Below are positions 32,550 to 41,636 of a stretch of DNA of 64,000 nt, piece after piece. The position numbers and the translations under genes were made by a program. The notes under the pieces were generated by a model. It was not told the origin of the DNA. It did not search any database and saw only the letters and a list, made by a program, of their open reading frames with translations. Source of the DNA: Methylobacterium sp. J-048 (GTDB lineage Bacteria; Pseudomonadota; Alphaproteobacteria; Rhizobiales; Beijerinckiaceae); NCBI RefSeq assembly GCF_022829515.1, contig NZ_JAKSYL010000256.1:1-64000 (forward strand), in the 5' to 3' direction. Numbering within the stretch: the first letter of the stretch is position 1; the number at the start of each line of letters is the position of its first letter.

Positions 32550-32727
32550 GAGGGGATGAAACTGCGTCTGTCACACTGGACAGGAACATGTGGGCGGGGA
32601 TTGCTGAAACTCCTCTTGGCGAAGTGTCCCCGTTAGATTGAATAACAATAGCAAATCGCTAAATATGGAATTTGGCTTTCTTGCGAAAAGCTATTGCCGA
32701 CGCGTTAGCTAAGCGCTATGTGAAACC

Positions 32728-32982
32728 ATGCGGCAGATAGCATATAGCAAAGCTGCGATCCGCGCGTTGATGCGGATGCCTGTCAATACGTCGGCATTGA
32801 TCCGAGGCAAGATCGAGCAATACGCGCGCGATCCGGCCTCGCTGGCGAACAACGTGACTGCGCTCAAGGGTGAGCCGGGAGTTTTGCGGCTCAGGGTCGG
32901 CGACTGGCGGGTCGTATTCACGGAAGCCGGCGACGTGATCGCTATCATCCGCATCGCGCCTCGCGGAGGTGTTTATGACTGA
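32728..32982 (+). CDS. RelE/ParE-type toxin
   Basis: The 84-residue product has the RelE-superfamily layout: an N-terminal helix pair with basic residues (YSKAAIRALMRMPVNTSALIRGKIEQYA), then the four-stranded part ALKGEPGVLRLRVGDWRVVFTE, AGDVIAIIRIAPRGGVYD. The RLRVGDWRVVF signature and a C-terminal Arg are typical of ribosome-dependent mRNA endonucleases of this group. The gene comes before its antitoxin and overlaps it by 8 nt, as in HigBA-like modules. The upstream 90 nt are A+T-rich with repeated TAGC motifs. Confidence 0.9.
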   Translation: MRQIAYSKAAIRALMRMPVNTSALIRGKIEQYARDPASLANNVTALKGEPGVLRLRVGDWRVVFTEAGDVIAIIRIAPRGGVYD

Positions 32983-33400
32983 ACGCAATGCTCGGCGCTA
33001 TGAACAGCATCAGGATCCTGCTGCCGTGGATGTACAGACAATCGTCACGCCGGCCGGCGAGCGGCTGGTCGTACTGGCGGAATCCGCGTTCGCAACGCTT
33101 CTAGAAGCAGCGGAGGACGGGGCTGATCGCGCAGCCGTCGCTGAATTCCGACGCTGTTTCGCGTCGGGCGAGGAAGAGCTCGTGCCGGCCGCCGTGGTCG
33201 AGCGCCTGCTGTCGGATGAGAACCGTGTCCGCGTGTGGCGCGAGCACCGCGGCCTCAAGGTCGGCGCCCTTGCCGAGAAGGCCGGGCTCGCACCGGCCTA
33301 CCTGTCGCAGATCGAGACCGGGAAGCGTGAGGGGACAGTCGAGACCTACCGAAAGATCGCCGATGCGCTCGGTCTTGGCCTGGATGACATTCTCGGATGA
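32975..33400 (+). CDS. Xre-type HTH antitoxin
   Basis: The 141-residue protein has an N-terminal toxin-neutralising part (about 1-75, including VTPAGERLVVLAESAFATLLEAA). The C-terminal helix-turn-helix VWREHRGLKVGALAEKAGLAPAYLSQIETGKREG spans about 90-123. It overlaps the toxin by 8 nt and has its own ribosome site GCGGAGGT. It would bind RelE and repress the pair by binding the promoter. A GTG six bases upstream is an alternative start. A terminator follows ten bases after the stop. Confidence 0.9.
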   Translation: MTERNARRYEQHQDPAAVDVQTIVTPAGERLVVLAESAFATLLEAAEDGADRAAVAEFRRCFASGEEELVPAAVVERLLSDENRVRVWREHRGLKVGALAEKAGLAPAYLSQIETGKREGTVETYRKIADALGLGLDDILG

Positions 33401-33409
33401 CGCGACAGC

Positions 33410-33436
33410 ACGCGCGGTCGGCTCCGGACCGCGCGT
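33410..33436 (+). terminator. Terminator of the toxin-antitoxin operon
   Basis: Perfect 10-bp arms ACGCGCGGTC (33410-33419) and GACCGCGCGT (33427-33436) with a 7-nt loop are followed by the T-rich CTTCGTCTTCT. The position ten bases after the antitoxin stop codon fits an intrinsic terminator. Confidence 0.75.
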
Positions 33437-33508
33437 CTTCGTCTTCTAAGGATCCCGGTTTTACGGTGGTCGACGGGATGCTGTCAGAGAGGCGTCCCGC
33501 GTTATGAC

Positions 33509-33862
33509 GTGTTCGCCATGGCCACCACGTTGCCCATGATGACAATCCTCGCACCAAAGGCCGCTCTGGCTCTGGCCGCACGGCTTCTGGAAGCCGAAGG
33601 CTTCACCGTCGTCGCCCGGAACGACCGCGGCGACAGCTTTTACCTCACGCTATCGGAAAGCCCCTGGCACCTGCGCCTGTCGAACCATGCGCGGACCGCC
33701 AAGCAGCGCGCCCGGCGCACCGACATCCTCACGAGCCTCGTGATCGATGCGCCCCGCTCCCCCGATCAGGTCCGGATTCTGGTCGAAGGCGCGTTGAAGA
33801 ACTACGGTGCGGCGCTGGCGCTGCGGGAGGCTCAGGCCTCGGTTTCCGGCTCGCGGAAATAG
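33509..33862 (+). CDS. Hypothetical protein
   Basis: The product has up to 117 residues (ATG at 33509, or 33518). It begins with an alanine-rich helix (LAPKAALALAARLLEAEG) and continues FTVVARNDRGDSFYLTLSES, WHLRLSNHARTAKQRARR and SPDQVRILVEGALKNYGAAL. The amphipathic composition suggests a real small cytoplasmic protein. Its 3' end overlaps the convergent DUF3297 gene by 31 nt. No family recognised. Confidence 0.6.
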   Translation: MFAMATTLPMMTILAPKAALALAARLLEAEGFTVVARNDRGDSFYLTLSESPWHLRLSNHARTAKQRARRTDILTSLVIDAPRSPDQVRILVEGALKNYGAALALREAQASVSGSRK

Positions 33863-34083
33863 GGCTCGACGGTCCCCTTCAGCTTCACCGTCATCGGGTT
33901 GCCGGCCCGGTCGAGGGTCTTGCCGGCCGAGAGGCGGACCCAGCCCTCGCTGACGCAATATTCCTCGACGTTGGTCTTATCGACGCCCTTGAACCGCACG
34001 CCGACGCCGCGCTCCAGCATGGCCTCGTCGTAGAACGGGCTGTTCGGGTTCGCGGCCAGGCGGTCGGGAGGCGTATCGGTCAT
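33832..34083 (-). CDS. DUF3297 family protein
   Basis: The 83-residue product contains the DUF3297 pattern: NPNSPFYDEAMLERGVGVRF, GVDKTNVEEYCVSEGWVRL and NPMTVKLKGTVEPYF. The family is found widely in Proteobacteria with no assigned function. The ATG at 34083 overlaps the TGA of the acetyltransferase (ATGA), so it is translated with it. Its last 31 nt overlap the opposite-strand hypothetical gene. Confidence 0.85.
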   Translation of the reverse strand: MTDTPPDRLAANPNSPFYDEAMLERGVGVRFKGVDKTNVEEYCVSEGWVRLSAGKTLDRAGNPMTVKLKGTVEPYFREPETEA

Positions 34084-34781
34084 CGTCCGGATCTCGGGTC
34101 GGTTTCGTGTGCGGCCCCGCGCGCAAGTTGCCGCGCGTCTTGCGGGGAGAAGGGCTCGCCGGTACGGGAATCCGCGTCGGCGCGCAACGCCGCGAGCAGG
34201 TCTGCGATCCGCCCGCTCTGCAGCAGCGGCACCAGCCGCGTCACCGCATCGTGCGGCAGGTCCCACCAGGCGGTCTCCACCAGCGCGTCCACGGTGGCGT
34301 CGTCGAAGCGGCGGCGCACCACCCGGGCCGGGTTGCCAGCGACCACCGCGTAGGCCGGCACGTCGCGGGTCACCACCGCCCGGGCCGCGACCACGGCGCC
34401 GTGCCCGACCGTGACGCCGGACAGAATCATGCAGCCTGATCCGAGCCAGACATCGTGCCCGATCACCACGTCGCCTCGGGAGGCGTGGTAATCCGACGGC
34501 GCACCAGCGCCGGGGAACAACCCGCGCATCGCCGCGAACGGGTAGGTCGAGACCCAATCCAACCTGTGGTCGCCGCCCAGCAAGATCTCGACCTTGTCGG
34601 CGATGGAACAATAGCGGCCGATCGTCAGGCGACGGCCGCTCTCGGGGAAGCGGACCTTTGGACGCCCGTACGAGTACGCGCCTATGGAGAAGCCGTGCGT
34701 GCGCGCCAGCGCGGCGAGATGGATCCGCGTCTCGTTGTGCGGGTTGCGCCCCCCAAGCAGCCGGTGCAACAGACCGGTCAC
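34080..34781 (-). CDS. Hexapeptide-repeat acetyltransferase (CatB/Vat-like)
   Basis: From a GTG at 34781 the product is about 233 residues; other starts nearby are possible. The left-handed beta-helix repeats are visible as TIGRYCSIADKVEILLGGDH, DVVIGHDVWLGSGCMILSGVTVGHGAVVAARAVV and VPAYAVVAGNPARVVRRRF. The catalytic His lies in GGDHRLDW, and WWDLP follows near the C-terminus. This matches xenobiotic or sugar O-acetyltransferases of the CatB-like group. It is divergent from maeB and coupled to the DUF3297 gene. Substrate unknown; I do not claim antibiotic resistance. Confidence 0.85.
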   Translation of the reverse strand: MTGLLHRLLGGRNPHNETRIHLAALARTHGFSIGAYSYGRPKVRFPESGRRLTIGRYCSIADKVEILLGGDHRLDWVSTYPFAAMRGLFPGAGAPSDYHASRGDVVIGHDVWLGSGCMILSGVTVGHGAVVAARAVVTRDVPAYAVVAGNPARVVRRRFDDATVDALVETAWWDLPHDAVTRLVPLLQSGRIADLLAALRADADSRTGEPFSPQDARQLARGAAHETDPRSGR

Positions 34782-34847
34782 GATGGGATCCGGCGCGGTG
34801 TGCCACCGCGTCGTCTCCGGGAAAGCGGGCGAGCTGGAAGGTGAGCG

Positions 34848-37175
34848 ATGGCCGATAACATGTCCGAGGACCTCAAGGCCGGGGCGCTCGTCTACCACCG
34901 CCTGCCGCAGCCCGGAAAGCTGGAGATCCAGGCGACCAAGCCGCTCGGCAACCAGCGTGACCTGGCGCTCGCCTACACGCCGGGCGTCGGCGTCGCCTGC
35001 ATGGCGATCCACGACGATCCGCAGCAGGCCGCCGAACTGACGATCCGCCAGAACCTGGTGGCGGTGCTCACCAACGGCACCGCAGTGCTGGGGCTGGGCA
35101 ATATCGGCCCGCTCGCCTCCAAGCCCGTGATGGAGGGCAAGGCGGTCCTGTTCAAGAAATTCGCCGGGATCGACGTGTTCGACATTGAGGTCGACCAGAA
35201 CGACGTGTCCAAGCTCGTCGACGTGGTCTGCGCCCTCGAGCCGACCTTCGGCGGCATCAACCTCGAGGACATCAAAGCCCCCGAGTGCTTCGAGGTCGAG
35301 GAGCAGTGCCGGGCGCGGATGAACATCCCGGTCTTCCACGACGACCAGCACGGCACCGCGATCATCGTGGCCGCCGCCGTGCTCAACGCCCTCGAACTCG
35401 CCGGCAAGACCCTCTCGGACGTCCGGATCGTCACCTCCGGGGCCGGCGCGGCGGCGCTCGCCTGCCTCAACCTGCTGGTGTCGCTGGGCGCGACCCGGGA
35501 GAACATCACGCTGACCGACATCAAGGGCGTGGTCTACAAGGGCCGCCCGGAGCTGATGGACCGCTGGAAGGACATCTACGCCAAGGAGACCGAGGCGCGC
35601 ACGCTGGCCGAGGTGATCCCGGGGGCGGACGTGTTCATCGGCCTCTCGGCCGGCGGGGTGCTGAAGCCCGAGCTCCTGGAGAAGATGGCCGAAAAGCCGC
35701 TGATCATGGCTCTGGCCAACCCCTACCCGGAGATCATGCCGGATCTCGCGCAGGCCAAGCGCCCCGACGCGATGATCTGCACCGGCCGCTCGGATTTCCC
35801 GAACCAGGTCAACAACGTCCTGTGCTTCCCCTACATCTTCCGCGGCGCGCTCGATGTCGGCGCGACCAGCATCAACGAGGAGATGAAGCTCGCCGCCGTG
35901 AAGGCGATCGCGGCGTTGGCGCGCGAGACCCCGTCCGACGTGGTCGCCCGGGCCTATGACGGCGAGGCCCGGCCGTTCGGCCCGGAATCGCTGATCCCGA
36001 GCCCGTTCGACCCCCGCCTGATCGTGCGCATCGCCCCGGCGGTCGCCAGGGCCGCGATGGAGTCCGGCGTGGCCGGCCGGCCGCTCAAGGATTTCGACGC
36101 CTATGTCGAGAGCCTCGACCGGTTCGTGCACCGGTCCGGCCTGATCATGAAGCCGCTGTTCTCCAAGGCGAAGGCCGCGCCCAAGCGCGTGATCTACGCC
36201 GAGGGCGAGGACGAGCGGGTGCTGCGCGCCGTCCAGGCGATCGTGGAGGACAAGGTCGCGTTCCCGATCCTGGTCGGCCGGCCGCGGGTGGTCGAGTCAC
36301 GGCTCAAGCGCTTCGGCCTCTCGATTCAGGAGGGCCGGGACTTCGAGCTGATCGACCCCGAGGACGATCCCCGCTACCGCGCCTACGTCCAGACCTACCT
36401 GGACGTCGCCGGCCGGCGCGGCATCACCCCGGATGCCGCTCGCACGCTGGTGCGCACCAACAACACCGTGATCGGCGCCATCGCGGTCCGGCGCGGCGAG
36501 GCCGACGCGCTGATCTGCGGCCTGGAGGGCCGGTTCGAGACCCGGCTGCGGATCATCCGCGACGTGATCGGGCTCGCCCCCGGCATCACGCAATGCGCCG
36601 CCATGAGCCTGATCGTGACCAGCGAGGGCGCCTACTTCCTGGCCGACACCCATGTCCGCCAGAACCCCACGGCGGAAGAGATCGCCGAGGTCGCCCAGGC
36701 CTGCGCCGGCCATGTCAGCCGCTTCGGCCTGACGCCCAAGATCGCGCTGCTCAGCCACTCGGATTTCGGCCAGTCGGATTCGCCCTCGGCGATGAAGATG
36801 CGGGAGGCGTTGGCGCTTCTCCAGGCCCGCGAGCCGGACCTGATGGTCGACGGCGAGATGCAGGCGGATTCGGCGCTGTCCGAGCTGGTCCGCGACCGGG
36901 TGCTGCCGGGCTCGCGCCTCAAGGGCGCGGCCAACGTGCTGATCTTCCCGAACCTCGACGCGGCCAACATCGCGTTCCAGTTCGCCAAGGTGCTGGCGGA
37001 TGCGCTGCCCGTGGGTCCGCTGCTGATCGGCCCGGCCAAGCCGGCCCACATCCTGACGCCCTCGGTCACCGCCCGCGGCATCGTCAACGTCACGGCCGCC
37101 GCGGTGGTCGAGGCGCAATCCGAGCCGGCGCCCCTGCCCCGCGGCGAGGTCGGTGTCGGCATGATCTCGGAGTGA
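34848..37175 (+). CDS. maeB: NADP-dependent malic enzyme with phosphotransacetylase-like domain
   Basis: The 775-residue protein decarboxylates malate to pyruvate with NADP reduction. The malic enzyme part (1 to about 430) contains LALAYTPGVGVACMAI, TNGTAVLGLGNIGPLASKPVMEGKAVLF, IPVFHDDQHGTAIIV, the Rossmann loop IVTSGAGAAALACL and ALANPYPEIMPD. The C-terminal part (about 440-775) is homologous to phosphate acetyltransferase and in MaeB-type enzymes is regulatory, sensing acetyl-CoA. In serine-cycle methylotrophs it can supply pyruvate and NADPH. The ATG at 34848 follows GAGCG; an internal ATG at residue 5 is possible. Confidence 0.95.
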   Translation: MADNMSEDLKAGALVYHRLPQPGKLEIQATKPLGNQRDLALAYTPGVGVACMAIHDDPQQAAELTIRQNLVAVLTNGTAVLGLGNIGPLASKPVMEGKAVLFKKFAGIDVFDIEVDQNDVSKLVDVVCALEPTFGGINLEDIKAPECFEVEEQCRARMNIPVFHDDQHGTAIIVAAAVLNALELAGKTLSDVRIVTSGAGAAALACLNLLVSLGATRENITLTDIKGVVYKGRPELMDRWKDIYAKETEARTLAEVIPGADVFIGLSAGGVLKPELLEKMAEKPLIMALANPYPEIMPDLAQAKRPDAMICTGRSDFPNQVNNVLCFPYIFRGALDVGATSINEEMKLAAVKAIAALARETPSDVVARAYDGEARPFGPESLIPSPFDPRLIVRIAPAVARAAMESGVAGRPLKDFDAYVESLDRFVHRSGLIMKPLFSKAKAAPKRVIYAEGEDERVLRAVQAIVEDKVAFPILVGRPRVVESRLKRFGLSIQEGRDFELIDPEDDPRYRAYVQTYLDVAGRRGITPDAARTLVRTNNTVIGAIAVRRGEADALICGLEGRFETRLRIIRDVIGLAPGITQCAAMSLIVTSEGAYFLADTHVRQNPTAEEIAEVAQACAGHVSRFGLTPKIALLSHSDFGQSDSPSAMKMREALALLQAREPDLMVDGEMQADSALSELVRDRVLPGSRLKGAANVLIFPNLDAANIAFQFAKVLADALPVGPLLIGPAKPAHILTPSVTARGIVNVTAAAVVEAQSEPAPLPRGEVGVGMISE

Positions 37176-37187
37176 GGTAATCGCGCC

Positions 37188-37215
37188 GATCCCGGCGGCT
37201 TTCGCCGCCGGGATC
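37188..37215 (+). terminator. Stem-loop between convergent maeB and chemoreceptor genes
   Basis: Perfect 12-bp arms (37188-37199 and 37204-37215) enclose the loop TTTC. It begins 13 nt after the maeB stop and ends 17 nt before the end of the convergent gene. It has no clear T tract on either strand but is suited to act in both directions. Confidence 0.65.
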
Positions 37216-37231
37216 GATTGGGGCGATCGTC

Positions 37232-39328
37232 TCAGGCCGCCCTGACGGTGTCGAGGAAGCGCGCCACCTCCGTGGTGAGGTGCTCGGACTGGCGCGACAG
37301 GTCCGTGGCTGCGCCGAGCACTTGGTTCGCGGCCTTGCCGGTCTCTTCCGCGGCGCTGGCCACGCCGGTAATATTGCTGGTCACCTCGCTGGTGCCCGCA
37401 GCCGCCTGCCCGACATTGCGGACGATCTCCTGAGTGGCGGCGCCCTGCTGCTCTACCGCTGCGGCGATGCTCGTGGCCACGCCGTTGATCTCTTGGATGC
37501 GGGCGGTGATCGAGCCTATCGCCGTCACCGCCTGACCGGTGGAGGCCTGGACCCGGGCGATCTGACCGGAGATTTCCTCCGTCGCCTTGGCGGTCTGCTC
37601 GGCGAGCGCCTTCACCTCGGAGGCTACAACCGCGAAGCCACGCCCGGCCTCGCCGGCGCGGGCGGCCTCGATGGTCGCGTTCAACGCCAGCAAATTGGTC
37701 TGGCCGGCGATGGAAGAAATCAACCCGACCACGTCGCCGATCCGCGCCACGGCGCTGCTCAGCTCCTGAACCAGAGCGCCGGTCTGACCGGCCTCGGCGA
37801 CGGCGCCCTGCGCGAGCTTGGCGGATCCATCGACCTGCCGGCCGATTTCCTGGACCGAGGAGCCGAGCTCTTCGGAGGCGGCGGCCACGGTGTTGACGTT
37901 GCTGGCGGCCTCTTCGGCGGCTGCGGCCACCGTGGTCGACTGGCTCGCGGTCTGGGTCGCTGTGGCGGTCAGGGTCTGGGCGGTGGCCTGCAATTCGGTT
38001 GCGGATGACGAGACTTGGCCGATGATGCCGCCGACCGCCTGCTCGAAGGCCTCGGCCATCTGCTGCATCCCCGCCTTGCGCTGCGCTTCGGCGGTGAGGC
38101 GCGCCTGCGTCGCCTCCGCTTCGAGCTGCCGGTTGCGGATCAGGTTGTCCTTGAACACCTGCACGGCCGCCGTCATGGGGCCGAACTCGTTCCGGTACAG
38201 CCCGACCGGCACCGCGACGGACGCGTCGCCCGCCGCCAGATCCCGCATGGTCGCCGCGATCGTGCGGATCGGCCGCAGCACCCCGGCGAAGATGACGACC
38301 AGGCCGAGGCCGACCAGCAGGACGACCGCCGCCAACGCGGCACCGTTGCGGATCAGGATGCCGCGCGCCTCATCGGCCAAGACTTCGGCGCGCGCGATCA
38401 TCTCGTCCATGGCGGCGTAGGCGAGGTCCACGATCGCCGGCTGGGCGACCGTGTTCTGTTGCCGGAACGCCTGGAACGTGACCGTCGACGGCTGCCCCTG
38501 GCTGAGCGCGTCGAACACGGACTTCGAGATCGTCGCGGAGGCCCCTTCGAAATTCACGGCGTTGGCTTTCCGGAAGGCGGCCCGGACCGTGTCCGAGACG
38601 TCGGAAGCAGCCTCGGTGGTGGTGGCCCAGGCGGTCTGCAGCCGGGCGCGCTCCTCGGCTGCGGCCACGGTCTCGGGCAGGGTCCAGGAGGTTCCGGCCG
38701 CCAGCGAGGTCTGGACCCGCAGGGCGACGTTCCCGATCGCGACCCGCGCCACCCAGGCCGCACGCTTGAGGACGAGGTAGCGCTGGACAGCGGCATCCGA
38801 ACGGGGGATGGCGCCGTCGACGGCGTCGGTCGTGGCGGTCAGCGCGTCCAGCAGGTCCTGGAAGGTGGCGAGCATGGCGGGCAGGAGCGTCGCGTCGCGC
38901 TGCGCCTTCGGGAGTCGCAGGGCCGCGTCGATGCGAGGGCGCAGGGCGTTCACGGCCTCGTGCGCCGCGATCAGCCGGGCGGTCGTCGCCGTGACCGCCG
39001 GGACCGCCTGCTGGTTCAAGAGAGCCTGCACCCTGTCGAAGCTCTCGATCATCGCCTGCCGATTGGCCGAGATCGCCGACAGCGTGTCCGGTCCGGCCGG
39101 CTCTTGGCCACCCAGTGCGAGGGACGAGCCGCGCTCGATCCGCAGCGGCAGGATGGTCTTGAGCAGGCGCCGGCTCGTATGCGCCAGGGTGACGGCCCGG
39201 TCGGCTTGTTCGGCCTGCTCCCGCGCGTTCAGGAGCGCGGTCGCCGTATAGCTCAGCAACATCAGCGCCATCACGCCAATCACCAAGCACAGAAGCGTCT
39301 TTATCGAGAACCGGCCGAGCCAGCGCAT
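37232..39328 (-). CDS. Methyl-accepting chemotaxis protein
   Basis: The 698-residue receptor has TM1 at about 11-30, a periplasmic ligand region of about 300 residues (mostly helical, beginning NAREQAEQADRAVTLAHTSRRLLKTI), TM2 at about 330-352, a HAMP domain (GVLRPIRTIAATMRDLAAGDASV) and the signalling tip SSIAGQTNLLALNATIEAARAGEAGRGFAVVASEVKALA near 575. The start is the ATG at 39328; a TTG two codons earlier is unlikely. The sensed compound is unknown. It is transcribed toward maeB, from an A+T-rich upstream region. Confidence 0.94.
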   Translation of the reverse strand: MRWLGRFSIKTLLCLVIGVMALMLLSYTATALLNAREQAEQADRAVTLAHTSRRLLKTILPLRIERGSSLALGGQEPAGPDTLSAISANRQAMIESFDRVQALLNQQAVPAVTATTARLIAAHEAVNALRPRIDAALRLPKAQRDATLLPAMLATFQDLLDALTATTDAVDGAIPRSDAAVQRYLVLKRAAWVARVAIGNVALRVQTSLAAGTSWTLPETVAAAEERARLQTAWATTTEAASDVSDTVRAAFRKANAVNFEGASATISKSVFDALSQGQPSTVTFQAFRQQNTVAQPAIVDLAYAAMDEMIARAEVLADEARGILIRNGAALAAVVLLVGLGLVVIFAGVLRPIRTIAATMRDLAAGDASVAVPVGLYRNEFGPMTAAVQVFKDNLIRNRQLEAEATQARLTAEAQRKAGMQQMAEAFEQAVGGIIGQVSSSATELQATAQTLTATATQTASQSTTVAAAAEEAASNVNTVAAASEELGSSVQEIGRQVDGSAKLAQGAVAEAGQTGALVQELSSAVARIGDVVGLISSIAGQTNLLALNATIEAARAGEAGRGFAVVASEVKALAEQTAKATEEISGQIARVQASTGQAVTAIGSITARIQEINGVATSIAAAVEQQGAATQEIVRNVGQAAAGTSEVTSNITGVASAAEETGKAANQVLGAATDLSRQSEHLTTEVARFLDTVRAA

Positions 39329-39812
39329 GATCAAACTCCGATGGCCACGTACGGCCTCTAGGTGGTTTGATATCTGAACCCAGATCGGGATGCACTGGCC
39401 GAGGTTGAAACGAATGCGATACTATCCAGAAGCTTACATAATTCGTAATTGTATTATTGGTTTAACCTATAGTTGCCAGTTAGTCGGCATAAAAGTTTTA
39501 AAGTTCCGCCGACCGCGGTATCTCCCGAGAAGAGAATTTTAAGCATGGCTGCATGTCCGGGAGCCTGCAAGCAGGCGATATCGCCGTATTGAGGGCCGGC
39601 CGTTCGTCGTGGCCGGCCTCACGCAGTCGGCACGGACGTGGTGTGAAAGACCGCGCCGCCTTTTCGCCGGCATCCGCCCGGGTGGACGAACCGGCGGTTC
39701 GGACAAGCGCGGGGATGCGACCGACCCACGCCGGAACGCGCGCCGGGTCCAGATTCGGTGTCGTAGACGACGGAAGCGGTGCGCTTCGCCCGTCGGGCCC
39801 GGCCGCCAAAAA
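39329..39812 (-). promoter_or_regulatory. A+T-rich upstream region of the chemoreceptor gene
   Basis: About 480 nt without a supported gene. The part at 39420-39510 is strikingly A+T-rich (for example ATAATTCGTAATTGTATTAT) for this genome, marking the likely promoter of the chemoreceptor and possibly transferred DNA. The rest up to the end of ppx holds only shadow frames. No clear flagellar sigma-28 site could be placed. Confidence 0.45.
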
Positions 39813-41366
39813 TCAGTCGGCGCCGCCGCACATCTCGATTCGTCCGTCCAGCCCGACCACGCGGCCGAGGCCGCGGACCCGGTTCAGCAGCCGGTCGCTG
39901 GCGAGGGCGGCCCAATCCTGCGGCATCCGCAGGGTCACGCGGCCATCCTCGACCACGAGGGGGGCGCGGGTGAGCGCCCCGTCCATGCCAGCTGAGATCG
40001 GAAATGCCACGCGCAGCAGCGCGCCGAGGAGGCGCGCCCGCTCGAACAGGCGCGGCCCGGCGACGGTCCGGAGGATCGGGTTGGCCTTTTCGGGAGCCAG
40101 GCCGCTATGGCGCAGCGACACCGACAGGGCGAGATAGGCCCGTCCGGGATGGTCGACCCCCACGAAGGCGGCGTTCTGGATCGCCGCGATGCTCTGCTCG
40201 TCGCGGTAATCGGGGTGCGCCCGCCAGCCGACATCCGAGAGCAGGCAGCCAGCATGGCGCAGGCGGCGCTCGTCGGCCGTCTCGGGTCCGTCCAGGGTTG
40301 TGACGAACCGGTCCGTCCAGGCGATCAACTCCTCCCCGTGGCGGGGCGAGCGGGCGCGCAGGGCGTTGAACTCCGCCGCCGATGCGAGGAGCGGATCGGT
40401 CAGGCGGGTGTCGCGGTCGAGCTGCTCGAACAGCAGCCCCTCCCGCACCCCCGAGGCCGAGATCGCGATCTCCCGTGGGCGGCCGACCCGGATGATCTCT
40501 TCGAGGACCACCGCGCCGTAGGCCAGGAGCGGACGGCGCGCCTCCGAGATCGTATCCACATCCTGAAGCAGGCCAACCTCCGTCTGCTCGACGATCTGGA
40601 GGAAGCTCATCTCGTCGGTGGGCTCGACCGAATAGCCGTGCATCACGTGGACGGGATAGCCACGGGCGGCCTGGTGCAGCCGCGCCAGGGCGCGCCAGGT
40701 GCCGCCGACCGCGTAGAAGGTCCGGCCGCGCAAGGTCTCGAGCTGCGGCTCGGCCTTGCGCATGTGCTCGCGCACGATCTTGGCGGCCTTCTTGATCGAC
40801 CCGCCGGAGAGGTCCTGCAGGGCCAGCCCACCGAGCGGCATGGTCACGCCCTGCCCGACCACGGTGCCGCGCACGTCCACCAGTTCGAGGGATCCGCCGC
40901 CCATGTCGCCGACGACGCCGTTGGGCGCGTGGAAGCCCGAGATCACGCCCATGGCGGACAGCTCCGCCTCGCGCCGACCGGACAGGAGCTGGATTTCCTG
41001 GCCGCAGGCGGCTTCCGCGGCGCGCAGGAAGTCCGGGCCGTTCTCGGCATCCCGGGCCGCCGCGGTCGCCAGCACGAACACCCGGCCGACGCGCATCGTG
41101 TCGCACAGCACCCGGAAGCGGCCCAGGGCGGTGAGCGCGCGCGCGACCGCGTCCTCGTTGAGCCGGCCGGTGGTCAGGACGTTGCGACCCAGGCCGCACA
41201 GCACCTTCTCGTTGTAGAGCGGCGTCGGCGCGCGGCTCAGGCCGTCATAGGCGACGAGCCGGACCGAGTTCGAGCCGATATCGATGATCGCCACCGGCGG
41301 ATGCAGGTCGCGCGAGGGCCGGTCCGCGGAATGCGCGAGGGTGAGGTTGGCGCGAGGGCTGCCCAA
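39813..41366 (-). CDS. ppx: Exopolyphosphatase (Ppx/GppA family)
   Basis: Ppx removes phosphate from polyphosphate ends and may also act on pppGpp. The ASKHA-fold core starts AIIDIGSNSVRLVAYDG near residue 25, followed by LATAAARDAENGPDFLRAAE, SGRREAELSAMGV, GVVGDMGGGSLELVDV and the late HD-like region. I favour a TTG at 41366 (517 residues), which has AAGGA upstream. The open frame continues to 41636 without family similarity, and a GTG at 41294 is another candidate. It is 271 nt downstream of ppk, in the same direction. Confidence 0.93.
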   Translation of the reverse strand: MGSPRANLTLAHSADRPSRDLHPPVAIIDIGSNSVRLVAYDGLSRAPTPLYNEKVLCGLGRNVLTTGRLNEDAVARALTALGRFRVLCDTMRVGRVFVLATAAARDAENGPDFLRAAEAACGQEIQLLSGRREAELSAMGVISGFHAPNGVVGDMGGGSLELVDVRGTVVGQGVTMPLGGLALQDLSGGSIKKAAKIVREHMRKAEPQLETLRGRTFYAVGGTWRALARLHQAARGYPVHVMHGYSVEPTDEMSFLQIVEQTEVGLLQDVDTISEARRPLLAYGAVVLEEIIRVGRPREIAISASGVREGLLFEQLDRDTRLTDPLLASAAEFNALRARSPRHGEELIAWTDRFVTTLDGPETADERRLRHAGCLLSDVGWRAHPDYRDEQSIAAIQNAAFVGVDHPGRAYLALSVSLRHSGLAPEKANPILRTVAGPRLFERARLLGALLRVAFPISAGMDGALTRAPLVVEDGRVTLRMPQDWAALASDRLLNRVRGLGRVVGLDGRIEMCGGAD

Positions 41367-41636
41367 ACGTCCGAGTCCTTGATGGAGCGCGGCCGGCCGG
41401 ACCGGCAGGCCGCGCGTGCAATCCGGAGCCGAAACCGAACTCGGCTCCAAGTCGATGATGCGATGCGCTCGCGGCCGAACTGAAACCCTTGGCGGCGACG
41501 AATGCTCTAAGCCAAATCGGGCCGGCAGGGCAACGTTTCGTCCGCCCGGCTTTCCGGCCGGGCGCAAAGTCCTCACGCAGAACTGCACAACACGTTTGCG
41601 AAACCTGTCGAACTTGCCGCGCATCTGACGACGCAC

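Noticed and set aside
34080..36131. A 683-codon minus-strand frame running from maeB into the acetyltransferase
   Set aside because: Only the last about 233 codons match a family; the rest is antisense to malic enzyme.
39476..39500. Possible flagellar sigma-28 promoter before the chemoreceptor gene
   Set aside because: A GCCGACTAA-like -10 element is present, but no TAAA element lies at the required spacing.
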